Positions 1 to 9,870 of a stretch of 64,000 bases of DNA are shown here, one piece after another (within the stretch, counting starts at the first letter, position 1; each line of letters starts with the position of its first letter). The notes under the pieces were generated by a model that had not been told where the DNA came from, ran no database searches, and saw only the letters and a program-made list of their open reading frames with translations. The stretch comes from Aureobasidium sp. EXF-3400 (Eukaryota; Ascomycota; Dothideomycetes; Dothideales; Saccotheciaceae). A program made the translations under genes and the position numbers. The stretch covers positions 40,534 to 104,533 of the forward strand of contig SWBL01000173.1 in assembly GCA_024195585.1 (NCBI GenBank). Direction: 5' to 3'.

Positions 1-940
1 GGAGCTCGCGCTGTTGCGGTGTTAATCGTGTGCGCGTCCGACTGAAGATGTGTTTCGCACCTTCTTCTTGCCCTCTGGCTTACTGGCCGACTTGCGTTTG
101 CCCTATTCTGTGTGAGCTTACGCCTCTGAACCGATAGGTCGAGCGACTAATTACCATGGTAGCTGTATGTGATGTGCGTAAACAAGTTGCAAGTCCAGAC
201 GAAGTTTCGCAAGATGCAAATGTAGAGAGGCTGACGTCGACTGTCGACTACGCGTAGCGCTCGGCTGTCGCAATCGGCCTTTACTGCAACTAGCTCCGAC
301 ATTCACCATCTGCGGGGCACTACCAGCCACCCCGCCGCATGGACTCACAACAACACACTCACTCTTGCAGGAATGTTCACTCGAGAGGGGGGATCACACA
401 AGATCTGGAGACTTTGTTCTTCTGGGTACGCTCACTGATTCGATTATTGTAACCATCATACAGGAATTATCGTCAAGCATCAATGAGGTACCAAGCTATG
501 TTGGATGATGCCTATCCATAGCCGCGGGGTTGATAAGACTTGCCTTCGGAGCTGAGCGGTCGGGTCCTCGAGTGCCCTCCAGCCGTTAATCCAGCTTCCT
601 TTCATAGCATGGACACGTGTGTTATCTGTTTGGTCTGTTCAATTTGTAACATTAACTGTCCTCGATCACCGTATCTAGTGGACCTTGCCCGAGGGCGTGA
701 CCGACTATGGGACGAAGAAAGGCAGGTACCCGGTATCCGTGCCTAGATAGGTAACCTTAGGTACCTTATCATAATCACATGCTCCTCGATAGCGGGGAAT
801 GACCACTGCGAGCAATGCTCCGAGACAGCGGTCGATATCCATGACCCCTTTACAAGACATGTCCGCTTCCTCTTCTTGACTTCTGTCTCTCTGAATTCAA
901 TCACCAACACCTGTCAACAATCAACGACCTCTTACATACT
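1..940. other. Intergenic and upstream region of URC1
   Basis: No convincing gene is visible; the short open frames have no family resemblance and no splice or leader context. The last 70 bases are C/T- and CAAC-rich, which is the usual look of a fungal 5' leader directly before the start codon at 941. No TATA box or tRNA boxes were recognised. Confidence 0.5.
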
Positions 941-3340
941 ATGGAAAAGACCAACGGCACAAGCGGCGATGCTGCCGTCTTGCAAGAGATCCTAGCCAGT
1001 CTCAAGACTATCCAGCAAGAGAACACTCATCTTGCTGCTGCTGTCGATGCTATCAATGGCCGAGTCAATATTCTTGCAGGAGTAAAACAGGTGAAAGACT
1101 TGACTGTTGACCCTGTGGCCGTCGAACGCAACAAGCAAAGTCAGACAGCCCCCATTGTTTCAACTCCTACTGAGAATACACCCTCGAGTCCCGATCTATC
1201 CAGTGTGCCAGAATCTGGTCGTAGATCGAGCGTGACCTCGAAGATCATCCTTACCTCATACCCGGGCCAGGCTGGTGTCGACCCTCTGCCTATGGATTGG
1301 GGTAACAAGGATCCATCCCTTCGCGGTCCTGTGGTGGTTTCGAGAAACCCAAGCTCCATCCGAAGACGTAATGCTATCGGTGCCCATGGTGGCTCCTATG
1401 CTATATGTACGTATACACAATCACTCCACTCCGTCTCGATTCTCGAGAACATGTTTTCTTCGTGGAGTTGGTCGCTCGAAGAACCAATGCTTGTTCGCCC
1501 AGTCTCACGTATGAGCAAGCATAACGGCTTCTCTGCACCTTGGTGTCGATTCAAGAACATCATATCTTTATCCTGGGTTCCTGAAGTGATACTAATCATT
1601 CTCTTCTACGCATAGACAATGCTCTTGCTGTAGCTAGCAAGAACCTCAATACTGATCATCGCCCGGATTTTACCAACACCGAACCAGCAGCCAATATTGG
1701 ACCTTTCCCTCAGTGGTCAGATCCCAAGAAAATTGTTGCCATGGATCCATTAGGTACGAATTATCGATGCTTATTGCAGTTTTAGACCCTGTGATAGCAT
1801 ACAAGATGTCACGTGCAAAGCATGCTGACTTTGTGTTTGTTGGCAGGTCATCTTTCTCCTTGGCTATTCAAGGATATCATCCAGAAGGAAGACGTCGATA
1901 TTCGACCCACTATTGCCATCACTAAAGCACATATGAAGGTCCCTGAACTTGAAGAGAGTGTCAAGGCAGGCAGATTGGTACCGGATGGCAAGATTTGTCT
2001 CAACGCATCTGGTGAACTTGCAGTGACGAAGTTCGCCGTGGAGCCAGTGTGGTACTTACCTGGCGTTGCAGAACGCTTTGGTATTGACGAGGGTGCTCTC
2101 AGACGATCTCTTTTCGAGCACACTGGAGGTTCATACCCCGAGCTTATTACACGTGGAGATATCAAGACTTTCTTGCCTCCAATCGGAGGACTGACTGTGT
2201 ATTGCTTCGGAGATCCTGCGAAGATGTCTGATCCCAATGTTAAGCTTGCTCTACGTATTCACGACGAGTGTAAGTCTCAATCTGGACACATGTATGTGCA
2301 TGCTTTTTCTAACGTTTGAGTAGGTAATGGCTCGGACGTGTTCGGCTCGGACATTTGTACGTGCAGACCTTACCTGACATTCGGAATCGAGGAAGCAGTC
2401 AAAGAGGCCCAGAAAGGCGGTTCAGGAGTTGTGATATACTTCCGTAAGGAAGGCAGAGCTCTCGGAGAGGTGAGTTTCCCAGGCACGATGTTGTATAGAG
2501 AGAAGAACGCTGACAGCAACAGGTCACAAAATACCTTGTCTACAATGCAAGAAAACGTGGCGCCGATCGTGCAAGCGAATACTTCAAGCGCACAGAAAAC
2601 ATCGCTGGAGTCAAGGATATGCGTTTCGTAAGTGACAAGGATACACACATCATGAGTCAACAATCACCAGATCCTCTTTCGACCTCTGCCTGCGGAGGCC
2701 GCATCGGGTTCTGGTGTCTGTCATGGCTCAGGAGGCGTACCATTCTCTCCACTTGGAAGATATGCTGACTGTGTCTTCAACTTCTCAGCAAGCTCTGATG
2801 CCCGATATTCTTCATTGGCTTGGTATCACCAAGATTGACCGAATGTATGTGTCCATCTCCTTGTCCATCAAGAGAAATGTTGCTAACAATGTTTTGCTTT
2901 AGGTTGAGCATGTCAAAGTAAGTTCATAGCCTGATCCCTGACGTTTTACCGTTTCTACTGATATTGTTGAATGTGTGGCTAACTGACTGTGTAGCATGAA
3001 AGTAAGTCTTCCGCTCCCCTGAGCCACCTACCTGCTCATATGGGACACCCTCAATCAGTAGTCGAGACCACCGAGTTTTCAAATACTGACCTTTTGTGTA
3101 GCACGACGCTATCGTTGAACAGGGCATTCCGATTCACGAGCGAGTCGAATTGCCTGATGAAATGATTCCTGCCGACAGCAGAGTAGAAATTGATGCCAAG
3201 ATTGCTGCAGGTTATTTCACCAACGGCAACGTGATGACGATGGACGAGCTGTCAAATGTCACAGGTCGCGCTTGGGAGGATGTCGACGTGAGTGTGTACA
3301 GTTTTAGTTACGACATCTCGCTGACCATCTCTAGCACTGA
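941..3340 (+). CDS. URC1: URC1-type GTP cyclohydrolase II homologue (uracil catabolism)
   Basis: Coding exons read as 941-1406, 1616-1753, 1847-2269, 2324-2469, 2523-2627, 2789-2844, 2903-2917, 2995-3001, 3102-3287 and 3335-3340, giving about 515 residues with all phases consistent. The core HDECNGSDVFGSDICTC carries the C-x10-C-x-C zinc triad of GTP cyclohydrolase II, followed by the RKEGRALGE motif and, near the end, QALMPDILHWLGITKIDRML. The fungal Urc1 branch is a RibA-like enzyme needed for the URC route of uracil degradation rather than for riboflavin synthesis; this assignment comes from the long N-terminal extension and the C-terminal block. Exon 7 is 15 nt, exon 8 only 7 nt, and the last coding exon adds one residue and the stop. 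The intron 2628-2788 is longer than its neighbours and could be spliced differently, since its interior has an open frame. No other URC gene is visible nearby. Confidence 0.87.
2995..3001 (+). other. 7-nt micro-exon of URC1
   Basis: The bases CATGAAA lie between a TAG acceptor ending at 2994 and a GTAAGT donor at 3002. Joined to the AA of the previous exon they encode Asn-Met-Lys, restoring the conserved run SMSNMKHDAI. Without this exon the frame is lost. Confidence 0.75.
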
Positions 3341-4817
3341 GCATGGCTAGGGTTTCTTACTTTCGATCTCGTCATTAGTCCCGGTCCAGAATCGACTTAG
3401 AAACATGCATGCATGCGGAGTATATCATCTTTGGCTGACCGATTTACAATACACCTGCATGAGAAGCTCTCAGCTGTCGACTTGCTGGAGAAGGAATATA
3501 GGCATGTTCCCCTTTAGAGATACAATTTGATTCGCTCGGTTTTCATAAAGCTTTGTTACTTTCGTTCTTTTCCCACACTTCTGTCCACATGGACGTTAGC
3601 TCTAAGAACACGGCTCCTTCCCCGAACAGAGTTGCATTCATCAAGTGTCGTTATTCTTCTTTCTCGTCGGCAACTCTGCTTGCTTCGGAAAGTATATTGT
3701 GTGTATCTTCACGTGAGGAAGACGACCTTCTTCAACTCGGGATCGCTGCGTGAATTACCGGCTTGGGCAGGCGATTTGCCGTAGGAACGGCCCGCCAGCA
3801 GGCTGGCGGCGGACATGTGCAGGAAAAGCAAGATACGATCGATGTTTACCCAAAGCATCACAGCAGGATATGCGCTGGCGCGCTTCCTTCAAGCCCTCCG
3901 ACCGTGCCCGAGTCTCGGTATCTAGGCTGCTTGGGCTCGTGGGATTACTCAAGTATTTATCCATGCGACTGAGCAACGAGATACTGCTCTGCATGATTTT
4001 AGGCGAGTGTTATCAGGCGGCTACACCGAGGTGTCATCTGCCTCATTGCGAACCATCCAAATCCGAACACGTCGGTGAGCCTGTGGGGAGTCGATAAAAC
4101 AAAGCACGAAATAACAACAGCAACGAGCTCAACCATGTTCACCAAGGAGTCATAGAGTCGCGCGAACACTTGCTAGTAAGCGGATCCGAAATGCCCCATA
4201 CGCAGAGACAACGGCCAAAGCCACACCGCTGGGCGGAACATCGCCCGTCCCTGCAAGTCTGCCAGCCTGCCAGGTTCCTGGGTCAAGATTGGGCACCGTT
4301 ACTATGCTGTGGGTTGCTAGCTTCATTCTTTGGTGGTGGCCTGTCAGTGCATGTCACACAAACGTAGTGAGATCAGGATCATATCAAATGTACAGTGGGC
4401 GCGCGGGTACTTAACGGTCTGGTCGATGAGCAAGAGGAACATTCCGCGAATGAGCTTCGTGTATTCATGTCAAAAGTCACTATCCACGTAGGCTGACTAG
4501 CAGGCGACTATCGACTTGGGAAAAGGTTCACACAATCAGTGCTGAAGAGGCCCCTGTGTAGAGCTAGGCCCCGCAGGTACGCGAGGCGTCACCATGATTC
4601 TCTACCGGAGGCGTAGGTATACAAAGCAGCGCCACCACCCCTCACTTGCCAGCCCAAACCTTGATATTCTTGTATTTCTCCTCACGCGACCGCGGACAAA
4701 GACCGTCTATTTGATATAACTTCAAGTCCTCTTGAACGAACTGAGAGTCTTTCAACATCGAACCGACAATTTTACTCGGACCCAAAACCATTATCAACAC
4801 CTCTCGCATCCTCCATT
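3341..4817. other. Intergenic region
   Basis: About 1.5 kb without a supportable gene. Short open frames at 3527-4367 show no domain, no splice context and no low-complexity signature typical of real small proteins. From about 4615 on the sequence becomes C/T- and CAAC-rich, which looks like promoter and leader for the weak gene call at 4818. Confidence 0.45.
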
Positions 4818-5296
4818 ATGGCTAGGGAATCTCAACGCTCATCGTCGTCATCGTCAACATCTAGCATATTCATGCGCGGACCGTTCACAAGATCAACCAC
4901 CAGTCCACCCTCTCTGAACAGGCAAAACTCGCACACTGCTCGCCAAGAGTGCAGTGTGTCACAGCACGGTGGAGCTACGTCTTTATTATTCAAAGTGGCA
5001 TCTGCTTCTCTCAGGACGTCTCCAAGAAGTAGCCCACCAGCGTCTCCGAGGCAATGTCCCGTGGACGTGCAAGAAGTGCAGTGGGATGTGCTAAGTCGTC
5101 GACTATCCGAGAACCGTCATGGTGAGCAACCCACAACGCATCAGGTATTTTGTGCAGTATTGACGCGGAACAGAAGGTTATGTCAGCTTTCCTGACTTTG
5201 ATCGCTTGTGTGAGCCTCAAGATCACAAATCTGGACATGATGGCCCTCAAGATGGTTGAAAGGAAGATTCATCATGACGCCTTGAGAGGCTATTGA
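4818..5296 (+). CDS. Possible small Ser-rich hypothetical protein
   Basis: An ATG at 4818 follows a long C/T- and CAAC-rich leader, as real genes here do. The first exon (4818-5121) encodes a Ser/Arg/Pro-rich, probably disordered stretch beginning MARESQRSSSSSSTSS. A GTGAGC donor at 5122 and a TCAG acceptor ending at 5186, with a TATTGAC branch-like site, would join it to 5187-5296 and give about 137 residues ending DALRGY. Without splicing the frame stops at 5195 (125 residues). No family is recognised and no domain is visible. It could equally be a chance frame; transcript evidence would decide. Confidence 0.35.
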
Positions 5297-5950
5297 AGAA
5301 ATCGATATCGCTACGAGTCCGTCTAGAACGACTAACCAGCGCTTCGCAAACCACTTTCCGAGAGCCTTGCCCACGAAGTATTGTGAAGCAGTGGCTCCCG
5401 GCCATGATCAGGCCAACGCGGCCAAAATGCGTGCGTGCCATGAGGAGACGAGTCAAGCGACAGCTTCTGTGAGCATTTTAGCCGTAGAGCACATGGAGCA
5501 CAACGTGGCTGAGAGTCTTAAGTGAATGGGAAACTGAGCTCGAACGACATGTAGTGTGCGATAGATGGGAGAGAGCAAGTGAGCAGCGTGGCTTCGCTGT
5601 AGGGTGAAGGCAGTCGAAGTGATGGAGGAGGTCGATTGGGCATCACTGATGCTGATATCGATAGAACTGTAAGAGTATAAATAGTTGGTACCCGCCAATA
5701 TACAGGATGGATTCCATATCGCAAGTTCGTGTTGACTTCACATGTAGTTCGTCCTCAAGGAGATGGTCGGGTTGCAATTTGCGAGGCTGGAGTAGCAGCG
5801 TTAGTAACGAAGGTTGGCAACAGTGAGGACCGAGTCAGGGCACGGCAGCGCATGAGTCAAATTTCAGGAAACAACCCCTCCACGTGCAGCGCAAAAGAAA
5901 GCTGGCTACGCTCTCTACCCAACCTGATCAGACATTCACAACACACAATC
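5297..5950. other. Intergenic, upstream of seryl-tRNA synthetase
   Basis: No gene is supported. Short frames on both strands lack domains. The last 100 bases before 5951 are rich in CAAC/ACAC, consistent with a 5' leader. Confidence 0.45.
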
Positions 5951-7502
5951 ATGTTGGACATTAACGACTTTATTGCCGAGCGTGGCGGCGACGTCAAGAA
6001 GATCAAGGAGAGTCAGCGTAGACGCCATGCTCCCGAAGAGGTCGTCGACGAGGTCATCGCCATGTTCGAGGATCACAGAAAGTGTAGGTTGTCTCGTGTC
6101 ACCCACTGTCCAGTGAATGTTGCTGACATTGTGTCTCTACACAGCCCAATATGCCGCAAACCAGATCAAGACCGAGATCAACACACTTCAGAAAGAGATT
6201 GGCCAGATCAAGAAGGCCAAGGGCAACGCCGATGATCTGCTCAAGAAGAAGGACGAGCTGCAGGCCCGTCACAAGCAGCAGGAGGAGTCAACCAAGGAAC
6301 TGCACGTCGCTTTGCTGAAAAAGGCAAAGTCTATCGGCAACTACGTCCACGACTCTGTGCCCATCAGCGATAACGAGGACAACAACCAGAAGATCCGCGA
6401 CTGGACCCCTGAGGGTGTTGAGGTCACAAAGAAGGACTGCCTTTCGCACCACGAAGTTCTCACTCGTCTGGACGGCTACGATCCGGAGCGTGGTGTCAAG
6501 GTCGCTGGCCACAGAGGCTACTGCTTGACTGGCTACGGTCTCTTCCTCAACCTTGCCCTCATCAACTACGGTCTCGAGTTCCTCTTCAACAAGGGCTACA
6601 AGCCCAACATGCCCCCCTTCTTCATGAACCGCGAAGCCATGGCAAAGACTGCCCAGCTCGAGCAGTTTGACGAGGAATTGTACAAGGTCACTGAGGATGG
6701 TTCTAAGGAGACCGACAAGTACCTGATCGCAACCTCTGAGCAACCTCTCTCCGCTCTCCACGAGGCTGAGTGGCTTCAGGACAAGGATTTGCCTATCAAG
6801 TACGCTGGTTACAGCACTTGCTTCAGAAAGGAGGCCGGTTCGCACGGTAAGGATGCCTGGGGCATCTTCCGTGTTCACCAGTTTGAGAAGGTATCCAACC
6901 CCATCGCAGCCTGGCTGTTTCCCTTGTGCTGACTTTACTGCTAGATCGAACAATTCATCTTCTGCAAGCCCGAAGAATCATGGGAGCACTTCGACCGCAT
7001 GATCGACACCTCCGAAGAGTTCTACAAGTCCCTCGGCCTTCCTTACCGCGTCGTTGCCATCGTTTCCGGCGCACTCAACAACGCCGCCTCCAAGAAGTAC
7101 GATCTCGAGGCCTGGTTCCCCTTCCAGGGCGAGTACAAGGAGCTTGTCTCATGCTCCAACTGCCTCGATTACCAGACCCGCGAGCTTGAGATCCGTTACG
7201 GTCAGAAGAAGCAGACCGACTCCAGCTACCAAAAGGCCTATGTCCACGCCCTCAACTCTACTCTCTGCGCCACCGAGAGAGCTCTGTGCTGCGTCCTTGA
7301 GAACTACCAGACCGAGGATGGTATTAACGTCCCCAAGGTCTTGCAGAAGTACATTCCTGGTCAACCCGAATTCCTGCCCTTCACCAAGGAGCTTCCTAAG
7401 GACTCCACCAGCTTGAAGGCCAAGGGTGAGGCAAAGACCAAGGGAGGTGCTGCTCCTAAGCTCCCTGCCACCGGAGAACTCGCCGACCGCACCAAGAAGT
7501 AA
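5951..7502 (+). CDS. SES1: Cytosolic seryl-tRNA synthetase
   Basis: Class II aminoacyl-tRNA synthetase that charges tRNA-Ser with serine. Exons 5951-6083, 6145-6890 and 6945-7502 give 478 residues, a normal length for the eukaryotic cytosolic enzyme. The N-terminus MLDINDFIAERGGD opens the tRNA-binding domain, followed by a Lys/Glu-rich coiled-coil arm (about residues 40-110). The catalytic core shows motif 2 in the area CFRKEAGSHGKDAWGIFRVH and motif 3 in NSTLCATERALCCVLENYQ. The C-terminal tail is Lys/Ala-rich, as in fungal SerRS. The start at 5951 is chosen because it opens the family N-terminus and the open frame upstream is not conserved-looking. An intron of 61 nt and one of 54 nt have clear GTAGGT/GTATCC donors and YAG acceptors. 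Confidence 0.96.
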
Positions 7503-8337
7503 AGAAAGATACCCTACGAAACCCACAACAGCGTGGTATTGAACAAAACAGACAAGCAATTCTATTCCTCCCTCTCCAGGTGGAAGGAATCTGCTCAAGG
7601 CATGCTCGAAACATATAGTTGCCGATCCGTCCAGAAGAAGCGCCGGCCTCTCGCGCCATCATTGTAGACAGACTTAGGCCCTCAAGCCAAAAGAAGAACT
7701 AAGCAGAACCGATTTTCCCTTCCTGGAGCCTCGAACTCCGTATAACTCCCTCTGAATGGTTGCCGAACTCTTTTCCCGAAAGGAGCTTCTCACGAGAGCT
7801 CTGGCGTGACATGTATGAATTTATCCATGCTTCTCGTCCCGGCAGATGTTTTAACTCATTTAGTTAAGGCTTTTCCCGACGCTATGCCGAAAAGATCTGC
7901 GACTAATCTCAATGTAGACTTATGCTGATGTGCACCTTCCACGACCAGCCACGCTTGAACATGTCGAGTTTCGATACAGCAGACAATTCTTGACTGTGCA
8001 GTATGATCAGGCAGATAGAGGCGCTCTGGACGTGTATCTCATTTCGTGTGTACAGCTGTCCTGCACCGGAGTTTCAAATTTCGAAGTCTACCCGACTCAA
8101 AAGTGGATCCCGACCATCTGGCACTTCTTTCGAGGTGGAAGGAAGCACTTCGGTCTTGCTCGTTTTCACCAAATGCCGGCTTCTGCATGCTGGTATCACG
8201 GCTGTTGATGACAGCTGCAAGGCGACCGACAGGACATAAAACACCTTTGACCCCAATTCTGTAGGTACGAGATCTTTGCTGTGATGTGTGTCTGGATTCT
8301 TGTTATTTGACATTATAATCGGACTTTGCGAAACAAA
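7503..8337. other. Intergenic region
   Basis: Holds the 3' end of the seryl-tRNA synthetase gene and the promoter of the downstream MFS gene. No protein family, tRNA or repeat was recognised on either strand. Confidence 0.45.
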
Positions 8338-9723
8338 ATGACAAGTTCTCGACATTCTAGCACTTCTTCAATCAAATCGGATGCCAAATCTGATATCGAA
8401 ACTCCAGGACAATGCTCGAACCTAGAACACTCTGGTTATTCGCCAAATCAAAATATACAAACACTGGATCAAAAAGCGGAATCACACACTAAGGAACAAC
8501 CTTCTGGAGATCATCTTACAACTACTATACCCAATGGCGGATTCACAGCATGGCTACAAGTCTTATCTGGCTTCATGTGCTTCATGAGCTGCTGGGGTCT
8601 TATCAACGGATTCGGTGTATTCCAAGACTTTTACAGCAGCACACTTATCCCCAACATCAGCAATTCAGACATCTCATGGATTGGATCCATACAAGCCTTT
8701 TTACTATGCAGTGCAACTGTCTTCGCTGGACCCATTTACGACCGCGGACACCCTCGCCTGCTCATTATATTCGGCTCTGCTCTTGTCGTTTTTGGAATGA
8801 TGATGACGAGTTTGTGCTCGGAATACTGGCAACTCATGTTAGCGCAAGGCATTTGCGTTGGCTTTGGAGCTGGATGTTTGTTTTTACCCTCCATTGCTAT
8901 TATACCCTCGTACTTTACCACTAAGAAGTCTTTTGCTATGGGTATTGCAGCTTCAGGGTCGAGTTTTGGCGGTGTCATTTTCCCTATCATTTTCCGTCGT
9001 CTCGAGCCTCAGATCGGATTTGGATGGGCTACGAGAATCATCGGATTTATTTCACTGGTTACGTTGCTGATCCCATGTTTCTGCATTGAAGCGAGGGCTT
9101 TTCCAAAGACACGCAGGAAGCTGTTGGACTTTGCTGCCTTCAAAGAACCCGCATATGCTCTGTTCAGTCTTGCTAGCTTTGTCGGCTTCGTGGGGCTATA
9201 CGTCCCTTTCTTCTACATCTCCACATATGCGAGAGAGGTTTCTGGCTTACAGGATACACTTTCCTTCTACATGCTTCCCATCATGAGCGCTGGCTCCATC
9301 GCCGGCCGAATCATCCCTGGACTCATTGCAGACACATTCGGTGCTTTGAATGTACTTGGCTGCTGCACTTTATGCGCTAGTATACTCGGGTTTTGCTGGA
9401 TAGCTGTTGAGCATACTGCTGGTGGTTTGATTGTTTGGGCTTTGCTGTATGGTGCTCTTTCTGGTGCGTTTGTTAGTTTGCAACCTACGACGGTCGCTTC
9501 GATTACTAAGGATTTGAGTACGGTTGGTGGAAGGATGGGGATGAATACTTTCTGTGCTTCTTTTGGCATTCTCATTGGTACGCCAATTGCAGGTTTGCTG
9601 GTGGAGAGCGGTAATTGGGTGGGCATGCAAGTGTTTTCGGGTGCTACTCTTCTAGGTGCTGCGGTACTGGTCATGGCTACGAGAGTCTCCATCACTGGAT
9701 TCGAGGTTTTGGTCAAGGCTTGA
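8338..9723 (+). CDS. MFS transporter, monocarboxylate (MCT/SLC16-like) type
   Basis: Intronless, 461 residues. A polar N-terminal tail of about 70 residues is followed by PNGGFTAWLQVLSGFMCFM, the opening of TM1 in fungal monocarboxylate-permease-like MFS proteins, then about 12 hydrophobic segments. The TM2-TM3 loop contains GPIYDRGHPRLL, the family version of the MFS loop motif, and the second half has GSIAGRIIPGLIADTFG. These proteins usually sit in the plasma membrane; the substrate cannot be read from sequence, and true monocarboxylate transport is unproven for most fungal members. The start is the ATG at 8338 in an AACAAAATGA context. No pathway gene lies beside it. Confidence 0.88.
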   Translation: MTSSRHSSTSSIKSDAKSDIETPGQCSNLEHSGYSPNQNIQTLDQKAESHTKEQPSGDHLTTTIPNGGFTAWLQVLSGFMCFMSCWGLINGFGVFQDFYSSTLIPNISNSDISWIGSIQAFLLCSATVFAGPIYDRGHPRLLIIFGSALVVFGMMMTSLCSEYWQLMLAQGICVGFGAGCLFLPSIAIIPSYFTTKKSFAMGIAASGSSFGGVIFPIIFRRLEPQIGFGWATRIIGFISLVTLLIPCFCIEARAFPKTRRKLLDFAAFKEPAYALFSLASFVGFVGLYVPFFYISTYAREVSGLQDTLSFYMLPIMSAGSIAGRIIPGLIADTFGALNVLGCCTLCASILGFCWIAVEHTAGGLIVWALLYGALSGAFVSLQPTTVASITKDLSTVGGRMGMNTFCASFGILIGTPIAGLLVESGNWVGMQVFSGATLLGAAVLVMATRVSITGFEVLVKA

Positions 9724-9870
9724 GTACTGCGACACAAGTAGAAGTGGTTCTAGATAGATGTGCTCAAACGAAATGTACGAGTTGCTTTGCGCATGTATGT
9801 ACTCTATAAAACAAAACTATAACCATCTATCCAGCAAGAGAGAGTAGACAAACGATCTTTCGTTCCTTCC

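Noticed and set aside
2671..2788. An extra URC1 exon starting at 2671
   Set aside because: Its reading frame hits a stop or inserts unconserved residues between DMRF and QALMPD, which are adjacent in the expected family pattern.
8326..8337. Upstream non-ATG start for the first MFS gene
   Set aside because: The codon there is TTG; the ATG at 8338 has good context.
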